This document shows, piece after piece, positions 27,438 through 41,312 of a DNA stretch of 64,000 nt. A program made the position numbers and the translations under genes. The stretch comes from Strigops habroptila (Eukaryota; Chordata; Aves; Psittaciformes; Psittacidae): assembly GCF_004027225.2 (NCBI RefSeq), contig NC_044279.2, positions 41,874,744 through 41,938,743 on the forward strand. Direction: 5' to 3'. The notes beneath the pieces were generated by a model. It did no database searches. It worked only from the letters and a program-made list of their open reading frames with translations, and was not told where the DNA came from. Every line of letters begins with the position of its first letter. The stretch's first letter is position 1.

Positions 27438-27508
27438 TTGGGGGGGTTGGACTAGATGACCCTTAAAGGTCCCTTCCAACCCAACCATTAGATTGACTCT
27501 ATGATTGA
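27438..27508 (+). mobile_element. CR1 LINE 3' tail (~70 bp)
   Basis: 'ggttggactagatgaccc' followed by 'ggtcccttccaacccaacc' and 'ctatgattga'. A very short terminal piece of CR1, forward orientation. Confidence 0.88.
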
Positions 27509-28038
27509 TTTAAATGGATGTAAAGGAATCACCTGAATACAGTTTTTCAGTTACATAAAATATTGTTCTAACCTTGTAAACATAAACCTATGACACCTAT
27601 ATCTGTAATTATTGTAAGCGTTTGTAAAACTTCATACAGGCATCACCACTTTAGACAGGTGTAGTGAATTACATTAAAATGGAGTAAATTACTTCATTTG
27701 GTAACATTACATTCAATGACCTCTTTTAAGACTTTTAAAATTGATTTGTTCTGTTTTATAATTGATGTGTTCATTGTCAACACTTGCATACCCCTATTTG
27801 GTATACTGCAAAAGTAGTTGTCTTTTTGTTTGTTTATTTGATAAATCTCTCAGTAGTTACTGAAGCTGACTGTTACATCTAAATCTGCAGTATGCAGCAA
27901 GAGGGCTCCCAGATGCAAACAAATCTGAAGTCCTCCATATGGTCCTGGTGCTTTAACAAGCAGCTCCCACCTAGCTCTATCACATTTCTGCTACAGATCT
28001 AAATCCCGAAAACATCAAACATACTAACTGATATTAGC
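27509..28038. other. Intergenic DNA between two CR1 tails
   Basis: About 530 bp with no recognised gene or repeat. Confidence 0.65.
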
Positions 28039-28276
28039 AGATTTAGATTAGAGGTAAGGAAGAAGTTCTTAGCTGTGAGGGTGGTGAGGCACTGGAGGTT
28101 AGCCTGAGAAGTTGTGGCTGCCCCATCCCTGGCAGTGTTCAAGGCCAGGTTGGATGGGGCCTTGAGCAACCTGGTCTAGTGGGAGGTGCCACTGCGCGTG
28201 GGAGGGGGATTGGAACTAGATGACCCCTAAGGTCCCTTCCAGCCCAAACCATTTTATGACTCTATGATTCTATGAT
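28039..28276 (+). mobile_element. CR1 LINE 3' fragment
   Basis: Starts at 'gatttagattagaggtaagg' and ends with 'tctatgattctatgat', the canonical CR1 3' octamer repeat. Forward orientation, about 240 bp. Confidence 0.94.
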
Positions 28277-31200
28277 ATTACTGTAGTAGTACCACAAATT
28301 ATGTAATATTTGAAAAGTAATGTCCAAAATTTCTGCCTACTCATCTACAGCTTAGCATGGTCTAGGAAAGGTATGGTCAAAGCTCTGGTTTTAGATAATA
28401 ACTCACATTTCTTAAAGGGTGGAAAGTCATATTCTTTTCCTTCTTAAGTACTTGTTCAAAGGTGAGCAAATAAAAAGCTGGAGATCACGTTTTTCTCGTA
28501 AAACCATAAACTATACTGCAGGGATGACTGGAACCACTTTTAGATCTTTATAAAGTACCCAGTCTGTCATCCTTTTCTCTTTGAAAACTATGTGAAAAAA
28601 AATGAGAAAACCTAGATTTTCTTCACCCTTACACACATATTCTTCTCCCAATCATCAATCCTGCCCAATCTCAACCCATACATTTTTTCCTCTTTTGCTC
28701 CCTGTTTTTAAGCATCTTTACAACTCCTAGAATCTGGAGAGCGAAAATTGGAAGTGGCCAGTCTTTTTTAAATGTCTCTTCTCATATAAAGCCAGAGCAA
28801 CACAGTTACAGGGGAGTTTAAGTGATATTTTATTACTAACTATAGTGAACAGAAGCAGTTAAATGGGAAGAAAGAATGATTCAGTTGGGAACAGTTAGCA
28901 TTTTCTATATAATTGCTTCACAGAGAAATATGAAAGTTATTTCTAGAGAGTCTCAACTTGCAAAGCTTCAGTGGTTTTATTGTCCCCACCCATTAAATAT
29001 ATTTGGTAGCTGGCTGTAACCACACTTACACTGTTGCAATCAGAATTTTAAACTCCCTAAAATGCATCATTGTTATAACAAGCCTTCAGGCAAAAGCAGA
29101 GATTAACATTTCTGAGAGAGAGAAAAACAAAGATTTCATTCCACAGGCTCTCAGTCGACAAAATCTGATTTCCAGAGATAAATACTAATGGAGAATGTGT
29201 CAAGATACCAATTACCAAGCTACAGTTTTCTCAAATATAATCTTGTGCAATAGAAAAACACTGTTTTTCTTTTAAATTATGCTTTGGCTTCTTAGAAAAT
29301 ACCCTGGTACAAAGAAAGGACAAGAGTTAATGCTGCTTTGTGGCATGAGATTACACAATAGCTTGTTGAACAAGCCTGTAATACCTAAATATCTTCAGGT
29401 CATTTCATCAAGGGAAACCCATAAAAATTGCCTGAGTTCCCACCCTAAAAGATTACATTAAGATTTCTTTTTTGCTGTCACCACGTTTTAAGTGCATCCT
29501 TTTGCTATTTCAGAAAGCACAGATTTTATTAGCTGCAACACCTAAAGAAGGTGTCAATGAACAGATCAATTACAAAACCTGTTCATCTTCAACAGTAGTT
29601 CTGTTTACCAGAAAAAGGGCAGAGCATTAGCACCAGATATGCATACATTTTCATTACCTCCCTTATTAAAGAAATTCCAGATCTCAAACCAAAGTTTGAT
29701 ACCATGTTATTTAATATTCTTAATAATTTACAGTATATTGATTAAAGATCAGCGTAGACTTGAATTATCACCTCTGCAGTTAGATCGGGCTTTTATCTTT
29801 CGTATCTGTAACAGAGCTTTACCACGTAACATTCCTATGAGTCAAAGGTATTAATTAAGATACCAAAGATGGTACCTCCTACCTCAAAGATTCTTTCTAA
29901 AACTTCCACAGTTATTGCCAATGTTTACTGTTTAACCTATCAGCAGTTAAAATCACAGAAACATTCCTGGAAGAAAGCAAAAAACAGATAAAAAGAAAAG
30001 AGAACCTCACTTCTCCTACTCTTTCATTAGCAACATCCACTACAATCCCATCACTAATTATTAACTGTGTTTTGAATGGTTTGGCCCAAACTAGGAGAAA
30101 ACGTAAGTCAGACATTTCCAGAACTCTGCTATTATTCTTTGCTACATTAAGGTACTTGCCTCTTGTTCCATCTCTTAAGATAGCAAGACAATCCTTGCAG
30201 ACACAGGCATTTGTGTACTGGGAGCTAAAATTTCCCAGCAAGACTGTAGAACCTAAAATGCCGAAGGCAAAAACTGAGTAAGGACATACTTTTGTATTTT
30301 AAAACAAAATCTGAAGGCCACTAGGCTTCAGATGCAGGAATAATAATCTTAAACTGAATTCACATAACATTTTAAAATATACTAAGTTCATAATCTTAGC
30401 CATAAAGTAACCATGGTGTTGAATGCATGGTTTTCTATGGTATTTATCCTTCAGGCTGTTTTTTTAAAACAACATTACAAACTTTTTGATAAACTGTGAT
30501 ATAGTTGTTATCTCCCTGGTGTTTACTGATGATCCATTTGTTCTCTTAATGTGCAGTCTGCAGCAATGAATGAAAAGGAGATTGTCTTTGATGATTCTAC
30601 CTGTGCAGGAGAAAAGAACATGTACAGACACCTCAGAAATTACATCTATTGTGAAGTCAACTCACTTTGTGTAGCAGTAGCGCTGTAACATCCTTCACTG
30701 CCTTTTCCCAGGAAGGGCTATATTTCAACTCTCAAGTATAGGAAAAGATCATTTCCATTTAATTGATGGAAGCTCACTACATTCCCAAATCAGAAGATTA
30801 GTATAATGGAAATATGCAGGTTTCTCTTGCGTGTGTGTGCAAATACATACACACTTGAAGAATTGAATCTGAACGTAAAACCAATTTTAGAAGTTGAGGT
30901 TGGGAGCTTTCCATTAGAGGTGGCAAATCATAAAATCATAGTCAGACAATATTAAATTCTCCTTTAAACACAATAAGTAGTCAGCCTGGATTAAAAAGAA
31001 TTTAGTTTTATTTGGACAAAGGCACAGAGTCTTCATTGTTAGATTAAACACGTATCTTTTACCTGCAACTCAACTAACAATTTTTCCACAACAGGAAAAT
31101 CACAACCAGCCCCGAACAAGAACATTTAACACCAGAAATCCAGAAATAAAAGCAAAAGGATTAAATTAACAACATAATGTACATCTGCCACAGTACGAGG

Positions 31201-34200
31201 AGAAATAGTAGGTGGAGATTTGCTACAGTAAGTCAACATACTTGGAAGATCATGAATGCTACTAAAATACATACTGAAGTCATTTTTGTCCTGGATATAT
31301 TTAAGAATGAAATAATATTTTATGCTAATAAAATATTATTTTTTATTTTATTTATATAGCCTAAATAAATGCTTAATAACAGGAGAAATGCTCCCAGAAA
31401 TGCTGAATGACTGGCACGGAACAGATCCTGAATTAATTTGTTTCATTTTTAACAAACCTTTTAAACGTAATCCTTAGCTTCTTAGTATTAGCAGCTACAG
31501 GTACCAGCTCAAAATATTTTTACTGTACTAAGTTCTTTAGTCATGGCTTGCAGCAGTAATTTCTCCAAGTAAAACCAGTTGTTTCTTATTAAAAATGTCA
31601 GATGTTTATGATCATTAATACTGATGAAAATGGACCAACTCAACTGACATCTTCATAAAGGGTCTGAGCCCAAGAAATACTGACATCCAGCCGTATGTTA
31701 ATGGTTTCCATAGTTATTACTAATATATTTGTTTCTCAATAATTACCTTTCTTCTTGGCTACTGATACTGATTTGTTTCAGTTCAAACTGGAAATAGCCA
31801 CAAAGAACTTACAAAAATCCATAGAAGAGCTGGAGTCAGTGTAACTCTGCTATCCTAGCAAAATGTTAAAAGGTAATCTGATCTCCAGTCTTCCTTTTGG
31901 TCTCTCTACAGTAGCAAATTTCCAAGCTGTAATGATACGAGTCAAGATGCAAAAAGCTTTGATGTAGATTAATCAGTTGTTTCCAACATACTTAAAGCCC
32001 CTGAATGTTTTGCAGTGCTTATGACAATCACAAATCTTTCCACAGCTAATTCTCAGTACAGCTGAATAAAAAAAAATAAAAATTATTTGGTCATACTTCC
32101 TACTTTGGAAGCCATTGATTTATTTCTTGTTACCCTCTTCTCACTCTACCTCTCAAATTCAGAGCCAATCTAACACAGAAATAATTACTCTCTGAATGTG
32201 TAAATACGAACCTGGTAATTAGCCAAGAAAAATTTTGCTTTAAAGACAAAAACCCCAGTCATTTGCAAATACGGACTGTACTCTTTCAGATAATATATAC
32301 ATCAAGTAACACTGAACATAAGCATGGCCATTTAATTATTTAAAAAATTATAAACTAGCCATTTCGTCTATTCTTGTAAAAATCACGAACATTTATACAT
32401 GATTGAACTTCTTTAGGGAACAAACCCCACAAACATTAGTGCATATCATCAATGATAAAATTATTTCTGCTCAATTTTAACCTTCAGCTCTGGATATAGT
32501 ATGTTTTCTATACCATGTGACGATAACAGGGGTATCATTGTGTACAATCAAAATAGGAATTATGTGCTGTTCATTATTATTGTATCTTGAAAAAAAAAAA
32601 CAGTCTTATTTGCTTTAGTCAATGGGAATACTTTTCTGTTTAAATTTCCTAGGTGACCCAAGTTACCCAGAAACGCAGATGCTAGACCTAAGTGGTTTGG
32701 TATGAATTTTAAGACATGAAAGTTCAGAAATCTGCAAGAGGCTTGCCCATGCAGTTAATATTGCATACTAACCCCCATCCCCAACAGCCCTAGTAAATTA
32801 ATTCAGCCTAGGTACGTTAATACCCAGCTTCATTCATTCAGGAATCATATAGCCTTCCCAAGTGAAATGGGTTCCCCCTTACAGCAGTCTCTCTGCTTTT
32901 AAACCACACAACTGACAACAACAGAGGTGTTGGACTGGCAAAGAAAGATGTGGGCATGGGTTAGTTAATTGCTGGTAAGGTAGTTAATTTAACACCTTCA
33001 AGTCACCTAGGATAAAAATTTACACTGGAGCTTGACTATAAGGATACCCTATTGAAATAAAAAGATAATGGCAAGTAATGACTAGACAATTATTAAAATT
33101 CTACATAATACATAATTTCTGCTAGAATCTAATAAACTTCCCGCAAGAGCCTGATAATGTAAGTGATAATGAAGTGTTATTGACATACTTTTTTCCAAAA
33201 AGCCACTAGATCTTCCAAACTTCAGCAGATGTGTTATGCATCAAGACACGATTTGTGGGAATTTTTAAAACCATGAAGAGCTCTACATTTGTATAATAAT
33301 ACACAACAACAATAACGTCCTGAGGTACTTGATCTGAGAGTTCCCAGCAGTTTCTTTGTTCACATGTTCTGCCTGAAGCATTACTGGTTTCAGAAATTTG
33401 GAAACTTCGCCTGACAGTACCTCTTCAAGGTAGGGCATCAGAAAACTTCTGCAAATGTCCCTGTCAGCCGGATGTCCAAGTCAAAAAAAAATTCTAATTT
33501 TGGCATTACTGCTGTTAAGTTTTAGTCAATACACATGCAAACCAAGAAGAGGTAATATGAAGACAAGTAGCTCTTGTTTATGTCCTTTGTTGTTATTGTT
33601 CTTTGGTTTAAAATGTATGTCAAATACAGTTTATGAAATCTCATTTACAAGTCATAGCAATATCTGTGTGTTCTGTGTTAACTCCTTAATGAAGCTTCAA
33701 TATGTTTGACATCCCATGCCATAAATCAGTATGTTTATTTCCTACATAGTACACAGAGAAAGAAATCAGATGTTCTTCCAGAGAAAGTTTCATATTTATT
33801 CAGAAGGCATACATCTCAAATTAATGTTAATTACTTAATTTTTTTAATTTCATGAACCTGATAAATTAAGGGACTTTTTACTGTTTGAATATTATTAAAA
33901 GCAACATTTATTGGTGTATATTGTAGGTCAGAAGGCCTATACAAACCCCCATACCATTTAAACCCGAGGTTTTAAATAGTGTCCCATAGGATCTCATCCA
34001 CTGTGAAGGAAAACATCAAGGCATCCTGGAATATAAGTGTCTTGAAAAATACTTCAAAGCTCTGAAAAGCACCTCTTCATTAGAATACACAAATGCAAAA
34101 TAACCTATCCTATATCCAAAACAATCCAAGGCGTAACAATAATAACTGGATTTGAAATTTAAGAAACTCTTACAGTTATTAAATACACATTATGAAAACA

Positions 34201-34354
34201 GCTGGCAAATCTGAAAAGGTGATCATTATTATATATTAAAGTTGCCTTTAAATTTTAAGGTAACAAAAATTATATGCATGCAACTCTCTGACACCAAACT
34301 TCAAAACTGTCAAGAAAAAGCCTGGACTCTTTGAAATGTTTTCACTTCTAGTGT
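28277..34354. other. AT-rich intergenic DNA downstream of PAWR
   Basis: Long AT-rich stretch with no recognised CR1 copy, exon or RNA gene. It may include the distal part of a longer PAWR 3' UTR: further minus-strand AATAAA motifs occur, for example at 33795-33800. Confidence 0.6.
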
Positions 34355-35636
34355 CCTAACTCAAATAACATACACATTTATTCTGATCACAAATGAAAAA
34401 TGTGCTGTATTAAGATGAAATAAAGTACAGCAGATTTCAGCCTAACAAGAATTTTAAGAGAATTGTTAACTGAGGTCTGTGGTTGACGTCACATAAAAAT
34501 TTTGTCTACTCTCATGTTTTAGAAGAATCAGTATGCTGTCATAACTGGATTATAGCATCTAAGTAGGCACTTTTAAAACACCTTGTTAGTTTAAAATCAA
34601 CAATAAAAGGTTTTTTTAAACCACCTGATGTTTCAAAAGGGCATGAATCACTTGTATGCCCCTCTACTTTGTTATGTACAAGAAATTTCACTCAACTTAA
34701 AAAAAATGAAAACATAAAAAAATTCATGTTGGTTATGATCCCAATAAATTTTAAGATGACAGCTTTAAGTAGAAGAGTATTGCAAAAGCGTCTTTGCTAA
34801 AATGAACGCTCCAGGTTTTGTTTGAATTCTCAACACAGCAAACAAACTTACTGTCTGATAGCAAACCTGCATGTCATTGCTAAAGCACAATCTTTAAAAT
34901 AAACTGCAGTGCACAGCTTCAGTATGATTCTAAGAACTCATTAGTGCTGATACCACAGGTGATGTATTGGGTTTTTTGGTGGGTTTGGTTGGAGATTTTT
35001 AATTTTTTTAAATAAAACCGCCCCTCCTATCAGAATACTGTTATACAGAAAAAAATATTGTTACTCTCTGCTATTGTCAGTCTTTCAGATACAGTAAAAA
35101 AAAACCTCAACATACAAGAGTTTTAGAGCAAGTAATCAATCTGCAAAACGCTATACATCAGTAATAAGGCATCCACTTTACAGCTGTGTTTAAACAAAAA
35201 AGGAAATATTTCCCAAAATATATATTTTGGATCTGTGTAAACAAAGTTTATATGTATTGCTTCCATTCATTTCAAAAATATACACCCACGTGGACTGAAA
35301 GTCAGCTTGGTGCTACGAATTTTAAATTACTGTAATTTATCCAGGTGTAATCTGAAGATACAAAGATGCAAAAAGTGGTTTTGAACTTAGTATTTTCAAA
35401 TATGTCAAAAAATTTAATTACGGTTATGCAAAAAGAAAGCTAAAAGTATACCACAGTTTGATGCCATTTCATTGAATGAAGAAGAAAGTACTATGAAAAT
35501 AAACATTCATCTGGTTTCCTAACAATAAATATAAAGACAGTTATTATAACATACTCCAACACAGGAAGTATTACTATATTGACCTTAACGTTCAATCAGT
35601 AGTTTTTAAATCTTTCCTCATTGAGGCTTGAATCTT
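34355..35636 (-). other. PAWR: Putative PAWR 3' untranslated region
   Basis: Sequence following the PAWR stop on the minus strand. The first canonical minus-strand AATAAA I see is at 34382-34377, which would give a 3' UTR of about 1.28 kb. Weaker ATTAAA variants occur closer (near 34998 and 35411), and another AATAAA lies at 33800-33795, so the end is uncertain. Confidence 0.35.
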
Positions 35637-35723
35637 CTACCTTGTCAGCTGTCCAACAACTTTTAAGAGGGTTTTATTTTCCTGCTTCAATTGTTCATTT
35701 TCATCTTCTATATCATCTAGGTC
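35637..35723 (-). CDS. PAWR: PAWR terminal coding exon (leucine-zipper C-terminus)
   Basis: Encodes the last 28 residues and TAG stop of PAWR (prostate apoptosis response 4). It reads DLDDIEDENEQLKQENKTLL then KVVGQLTR. This is the C-terminal half of the leucine-zipper coiled coil through which PAR-4 homodimerises and binds partners such as atypical PKC, WT1 and DAPK3. The residues appear identical to the mammalian C-terminus as I recall it. The acceptor on the minus strand is 'tttcctttcacag', phase 0. The protein end is intact. Confidence 0.96.
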   Translation of the reverse strand, partial: DLDDIEDENEQLKQENKTLLKVVGQLTR

Positions 35724-36440
35724 CTGTGAAAGGAAAAAGAAAAATAAACATTTCTCAGGACGTAAACACAAACTCTTAATTAGTAGCATCAGGAATTTAG
35801 CATCTTAGCTCTGTAATGAAGAAGCTGGGGTTGGGAAGAATTAGTGTCACGGTAGGTATCCTTAAATCTGTTAAACCAGCCTTGTTACTGTGATTACAAA
35901 ACATTCATATTCTATTCCTATGTACATGCACCTTTAAATGGAAACATATAATCAAAACTAAAGCTACAGCAGGAATTAATGCATCAAGTAACCATAATAG
36001 GATGGGCGTGATTATTTTATTGTCATACAGAGAGTGCATAGTCAGCTATTGCCTCTGCTCCCCAGACTGTGCTTATCTGCAACTATCCTGCTCACATATA
36101 CACACACATCACTGGTTATTATTGCAAGAAGACCTGCTTTGTGCTTTAAATTACCAAATTTTCAGAAAAAGCACTGCCTGAAAGTATTTTTTTTCTTTTT
36201 CTGTGAAAAAATTAAAAGGCATTTTGTATCTTCTGTCTAAACTGCTACCAAAAGAAGAGACATCATACACAGTAATAATGGGTGCTTAAAATAGACTGTT
36301 CCTACCCCAAATGTTCATCCGTCTTTCACCAGTTACCATATTACCCAACTCATTTCACTTATTCACTTCCTACCAAGTCTTTTCAAGCCTTTAAAGTGAA
36401 AATGGCTGTTTAATGCTAAGTGCTACTTTAGTAACGATAA

Positions 36441-36462
36441 TTAAAAAAAAAAAAAAAAAAAA
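36441..36462. repeat. Poly-A tract
   Basis: About 22 A followed by 'ccccaccaaaac'. Homopolymer within a PAWR intron, reading poly-T in the PAWR transcript. Confidence 0.9.
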
Positions 36463-38800
36463 ACCCCACCAAAACATGGAAGAAACAGAATGAGAACAAA
36501 AAAATGAGGAAACAGAAGAGTGACCTCAAGGACAGCACTTTAAGGAGGAAAGTGAAAGGTGGGCAAAGGAAGAAGATTCAAGATTCTCATTAGAGATCTC
36601 AGATGCCTTTTGATTTAAGTCTGCAAAACTCTACTGTTGCCATGACAGATTAAACATAAAACAGCAGTAGAGAAAAGATTTTCTCTGTTGTTCCTTTAAG
36701 TTGTTAAGTGGTGTTTGAGATAGATAGCCTATTTTCTTATTTCTTTTTAGTGGGGTCATTCCAAAAGGGCATGCTAGAGAACTTGTGTTTAATCACTAAT
36801 AATGGTTTTTAAAAGTGTTTTCAGTCTGCCAAGCCAAAATCCATACCGCGATACCTTTGCTATTACCTTACTATTTTTGCAACGTGGAATCAAGAAATCC
36901 CTACCAGAAATTCCTCTTTGCCTCACACTGCATCGCAGTATGAATGACGACGGCAAAAAGCATTTGACCACAGATACAAGTGACTGAACATCTGAACGTG
37001 GGAAGTTTTGATGGATAGCTACTAAAAATACAGTTTACTATGTAACTGTAAGAAACACGTTACTTTCTCTCTCTGCAGTTCAGGTTAACAATCAGATGGG
37101 ACAACACATTTTCAATAAAATAATACTTTTTTAGTTCAGTAAACATAATACTGTGTTTGAACTTATTAATCTAGTCGTCAGATGCTTCAATTAAAGCTTC
37201 CCTAAAACTCTTCTGCTTAAAATATCTGTAATTTACACAAAATAAAACATTAAAAGTTTGTGAAATGTTTATACTACAAAAATAACATTCCAAAGATTAC
37301 TACAAATAAGAGCTTCCTGAATATGAGCCAGGAGAAATAACTATTGCAGTTGAAATATCTACAGAAACAGTGGACTGAGAGATGCAGGTGTTTTTTGCCA
37401 CTCTGCAATTTAAAGCTTCTTATTTAAAAGTACAACACTAATTTATGCTTATTAGTAAAAACATGCAATAGCAGGAAAGCTTGGACTTCACATACCAAAG
37501 GAACCAATAACTACACAACGGACACTAATTGGATTGTAAATCCTCACTGACAGACTCTCTCCAAACACACATTTAACTACAGTGACATCTTAGTGAGGTC
37601 AGAGATGACCAAATGTAAACTATTCGACAGTTGAACTTAGCCTACAAATATTTAAATGTCTTGAGATGCTTTTCCTTTCAGACACTTGAGGTTTTTATGA
37701 AGCAATTACCCCTTTCTTACAAAAACGTGGCAGACATACTTTTAGTGGCTAATGTACTGCAGTGAAAGAATGCCATTTATGGCAGAAAGCCTCTTCTGTT
37801 TCTCGGTATAAATGCAGCTCATGTTCTTTAAAGTATGGACTGACCTCAGTAAAATTGTATTGTTACATTAAATAAACATGTTTAGTTAAATTGGGAAAAA
37901 GTCTGCCAAGAAGTTTCCAGGATTCTTGGAAAAAGTTTTTTAAGTGTGACACAAGATTTTTCCCAATCAAGGATGCACCCATGGTTATGAGCTTAAAATG
38001 CCATTTCATTGCAAAGCTGATTGCTCAGTCCTCATATTTAAATAAATGCTCTTTCTAGAAGTTTCAGTCAGTTCATAAGAAAAGCTCATGGGATGCAAAC
38101 ATAACTAACTTGAACTGCAATTAAGCTAATAGACAGTGTTATAGCCATGATAAATGCTGACCTGATGGAGAAATAAAAAAACCACAAAACCAATTCTCCT
38201 GTGTGTTTAAGAGAAGCTACCTAGGGAGGGCCAGTACAATGGCTTTGTAGATCTCATGCAAAGGTACAATTTTAGTCTTTGCACACTGAGGAGGTTTTTG
38301 AAAGGACTACATTCTGGTTTATGTTTTCTTTCCACACAACAAGCAGGAATTGCTATCATACTTAACACAAGCAAGGTGCAGGCACTGCTTGACTTTACTA
38401 CATATGCTCAAAGACAGTTTCTAGTCAGACACTAAATGGATTTAATTTAGGACATCACACTTCAAATACAGCAGAAGAAAAATAACCTTCTTTCTGGAAC
38501 AGCAAACCTCGCAAACAGTCATGGTCCTAAATCACAAGCTTTCTGTGACTTAGGTTCTTTTGATTTGTTCTTCCTGACCTCTGAGTCAGGAAGTCAGGTG
38601 TGACAAACAGTATTAAGTAGCTTTGCCATCCATTATGTAGCAGGAATGAACACTTGCCTTGACTGTAATAAGGTCATCAGCTTACATGTGACAGTCTTTG
38701 CAGAACGGAAGAACAGCAAAGACCAATTTCTCTATTAAAATAGAAGTCTATCCAAAACAGGTAATATTTCATTTATCTCAGAGATTAACTTCCAACTTTA

Positions 38801-38840
38801 TTTAAAAAAAAAGAAAAGAAAAGAAAAGAAAAGAAAAAGA
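38801..38840. repeat. (AAAAG)n microsatellite
   Basis: A run of A followed by about five AAAAG units. On the PAWR strand this is a pyrimidine-rich CTTTT tract. Confidence 0.9.
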
Positions 38841-39838
38841 TACCTTTTTCAGAATAATCTCATCTCCTTTCATTCTCTAGGTTAGTTTGCAAACTTGTGA
38901 ATGCTGTCCTCCCTTGTTACAAATGAACAGCTCAAGATGGAAGTCTACTGCTATGCACATAGAGTTAGGGACTCCATTCACTGCTGGACTGAGTGAAGAA
39001 GCAAGTTCTGAGGGTTTTTTCTGAATTTTTATGGAAAGTCTGCACTGAACTAGAAGAGGCCTATTTCCCTACTACACCCTGGCTCTGCATCTCAGCCAGG
39101 AAGTGCGAGATGTGGTGACTAATCCATTCTATGAAGAGTTCCAGTCTGTGCTTAAAAGTGGGGATTGTTAAAATTGCTATCTTCTATCAACTTTAAAACT
39201 TCTCATCCTGTCCCATTCCCACATGTCTCACTCTTCTACGCTCTCTTCTTCTGCCTACACACCTCGCCTGAGTGATGCTAGGCCAAGTCTCCTGCCCATC
39301 TTGTTCTGCTTATGTGGGAATCAACAATAAAGAGCATGAGAGTATGTGTCATAATATAAAGCACTTACTCCCAAATCTTTCTAAGATCATCTAAGCTATT
39401 ATTAGAAATTAAAAGCTGCCTAAAATAAAATTGTAATTACTTGGTCTAACAAAAGTTCTGGATAACAATTTACTGAGAAAACTGTCAAAACCCCAACTTA
39501 ATTATTTCCTGGTATGCTATGTACTGAATTTGGAAAGAAGAGGCAGTAAAGAACAACTGCTTTTACATCCTCGTTCTGTGAACACTTACAGCAACAAGAA
39601 ATTCAGGTTCTCCATGATTAACTTATGGACATTAATCATGACAAACAGAAATCAACTGGAAAAAAAAAAAATATAACTTATTGACATGCCCCTTGAAAAG
39701 TTACACAAATATAAACCCCACGCATACTTAATTCTCCTCTGACCTTGCCCAGTGGATGCAGGTGCCTGAAGAGCACAGAGAATGCAGAGCCTTTTATCCC
39801 CTCTTCATATAGCACCATAGACGAAAATATGTGCTTAC

Positions 39839-39943
39839 CCTGTTTAATAAATCAATTTCTTCCTTCAGCTTTCCAATTAGTTCCTCTTTGTCCTGTGTCA
39901 TCTTCACTAATCTCGCATTTTCCTGTCTCTCCTTTGCAAGTTC
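39839..39943 (-). CDS. PAWR: PAWR coding exon, 105 nt (coiled coil)
   Basis: Thirty-five codons, phase 0 at both ends. The exon starts ELAKERQENARLVKM and ends IGKLKEEIDLLNR. It forms the middle of the C-terminal coiled coil: leucines and isoleucines recur at heptad spacing (ARL, ELIGKL, IDLL) and continue into the terminal exon. Acceptor 'ggttttag' and donor AGG|GTAAGC fit the consensus. The segment ERQEN and the final KLKEEIDLLNR match mammalian PAR-4 closely. Confidence 0.96.
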
Positions 39944-41312
39944 CTAAAACCAGAATATGCAATGAAGTTTGAAATGCAATTTTTGGTGTTTTGGTTTGAA
40001 GTTATTACCATTTAAAACAAAGAAGAAAAACACAGACACACTTACCCATAATTCCTTTTCTACAACAAGTCAAACCCACATTTTCAAGCCCTTATATTTC
40101 AAGGACTAAACAATTGTGTCTAAGAAAATATTTTACCCACAGCAAACCTGTGCAGTATCTCTGATTCCAGAGATAATGTTTTAATTAACATTTAAGTTAA
40201 GCATGAACCCCAAAATGGATAGGGGCCCAAACCAGAAGTAAATGTAAAGTATCAGCTTCCAAATTTGTTATATTGGGAGGGTTAGTCTTTTGTTGTTGCT
40301 TGTTTGGGTTGTTGGTTGTTTGGGTTTGGTGTTTTGGGGTTTTTTTTGTTTGCTTGGGTCTTTTTTTTTTACACTACCCTTAACAAGGAAGGAAGACTCA
40401 ATGTTAGATCCGTGGGCCTAAATGTGAGAAAAAATTAAACTGTCTCTTAAGAATTCAGTAAATCAAGGTTCAGGATGATGAAAGAAAGCCCTTAAGTATT
40501 CCTCTACTTTCTGTGTTACTGGCACTCAAATCAGGCTTCTCCAAGACTTAAGAAAAAAAAAAAAAAGTGGGGGAGGGAAGGAATTTCTACAAAATATGCT
40601 TTATTTTCATCCTTTCCAAAACCAAGCTATTCAAATAGTGTTTATTTAGTGACTTTCATCCATTCGAATTCAAGAATATTTAGCAAGTTATCAACAAAAA
40701 TCCACTTTAGAGGAAGACTGAGAAGCCAGTAACAGATTACACAGATGACATTATTTAGCAAAACAACTGGTTTAGATGAAAAAAATTCGTTTAACATTGT
40801 ATTTTCCCGAAATTGTTTGGATGAAGAATTTCTGAAATAAAATTTTTAAATACATATTTTAAATGTTTAAAACTTTAACAAACAACTGGATAGCAATTAG
40901 ATTTTATAATATTCAGTATATTAAAAAATCCAAAACAAGCAGATCAGAAACATGCTTGCTAAATTTCTGAACAGCCAGTGAGCTCCTCCTTTCCCCAACT
41001 TAATTGCCCTGTGTTGGTGTGTCATGAGGTACACATCGGAGAAATACAAAGTGCTGATGGCTTTCAAAGCGTATTATCTTTACCTCAACAATTTCTCACT
41101 TACACACCAAATGAAAACTAAGCATCTGTGATTAGAAAGTTCACATTCTTCTTAGTCAGTCTGACTCTATACATTTTTATAGCCATAACTATCTGTTCAT
41201 CAAGCATTTAGAATAATTTCTGTATTATTTTACTTGTAAATTTCCCCACAGAGTTTCAAAGGTACTTAATTTCAGATGTATGCATGCCATGCAGATGTTA
41301 GTTGTTACTTAC
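39944..41312 (-). other. PAWR: PAWR intron (1,369 bp)
   Basis: GT-AG intron between the 148-nt and 105-nt exons. Contains a T/G-rich low-complexity tract at about 40285-40375 and a short poly-A at about 40552-40566. No transposon recognised. Confidence 0.85.
40285..40375. repeat. T/G-rich low-complexity tract
   Basis: Repeated TTGTT/TTTGGG words with several GGG or GGGG runs, ending in poly-T. The PAWR transcript carries the A/C-rich complement. Confidence 0.85.

Larger units (their letters stand above)
35724..39838 (-). other. PAWR: PAWR last intron (4,115 bp)
   Basis: Bounded on the minus strand by donor AGG|GTAAGC at 39838 and acceptor CACAG at 35724. Holds a poly-A tract at about 36441-36462 and an (AAAAG)n repeat at about 38801-38840. 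No recognised transposon or exon. Confidence 0.85.

Noticed and set aside
30924..30950. 'aaatcataaaatcatagtca' resembling the CR1 'atcatagaatcatag' end
   Set aside because: Too short, and the flanking sequence does not continue as CR1; likely coincidence in AT-rich DNA.
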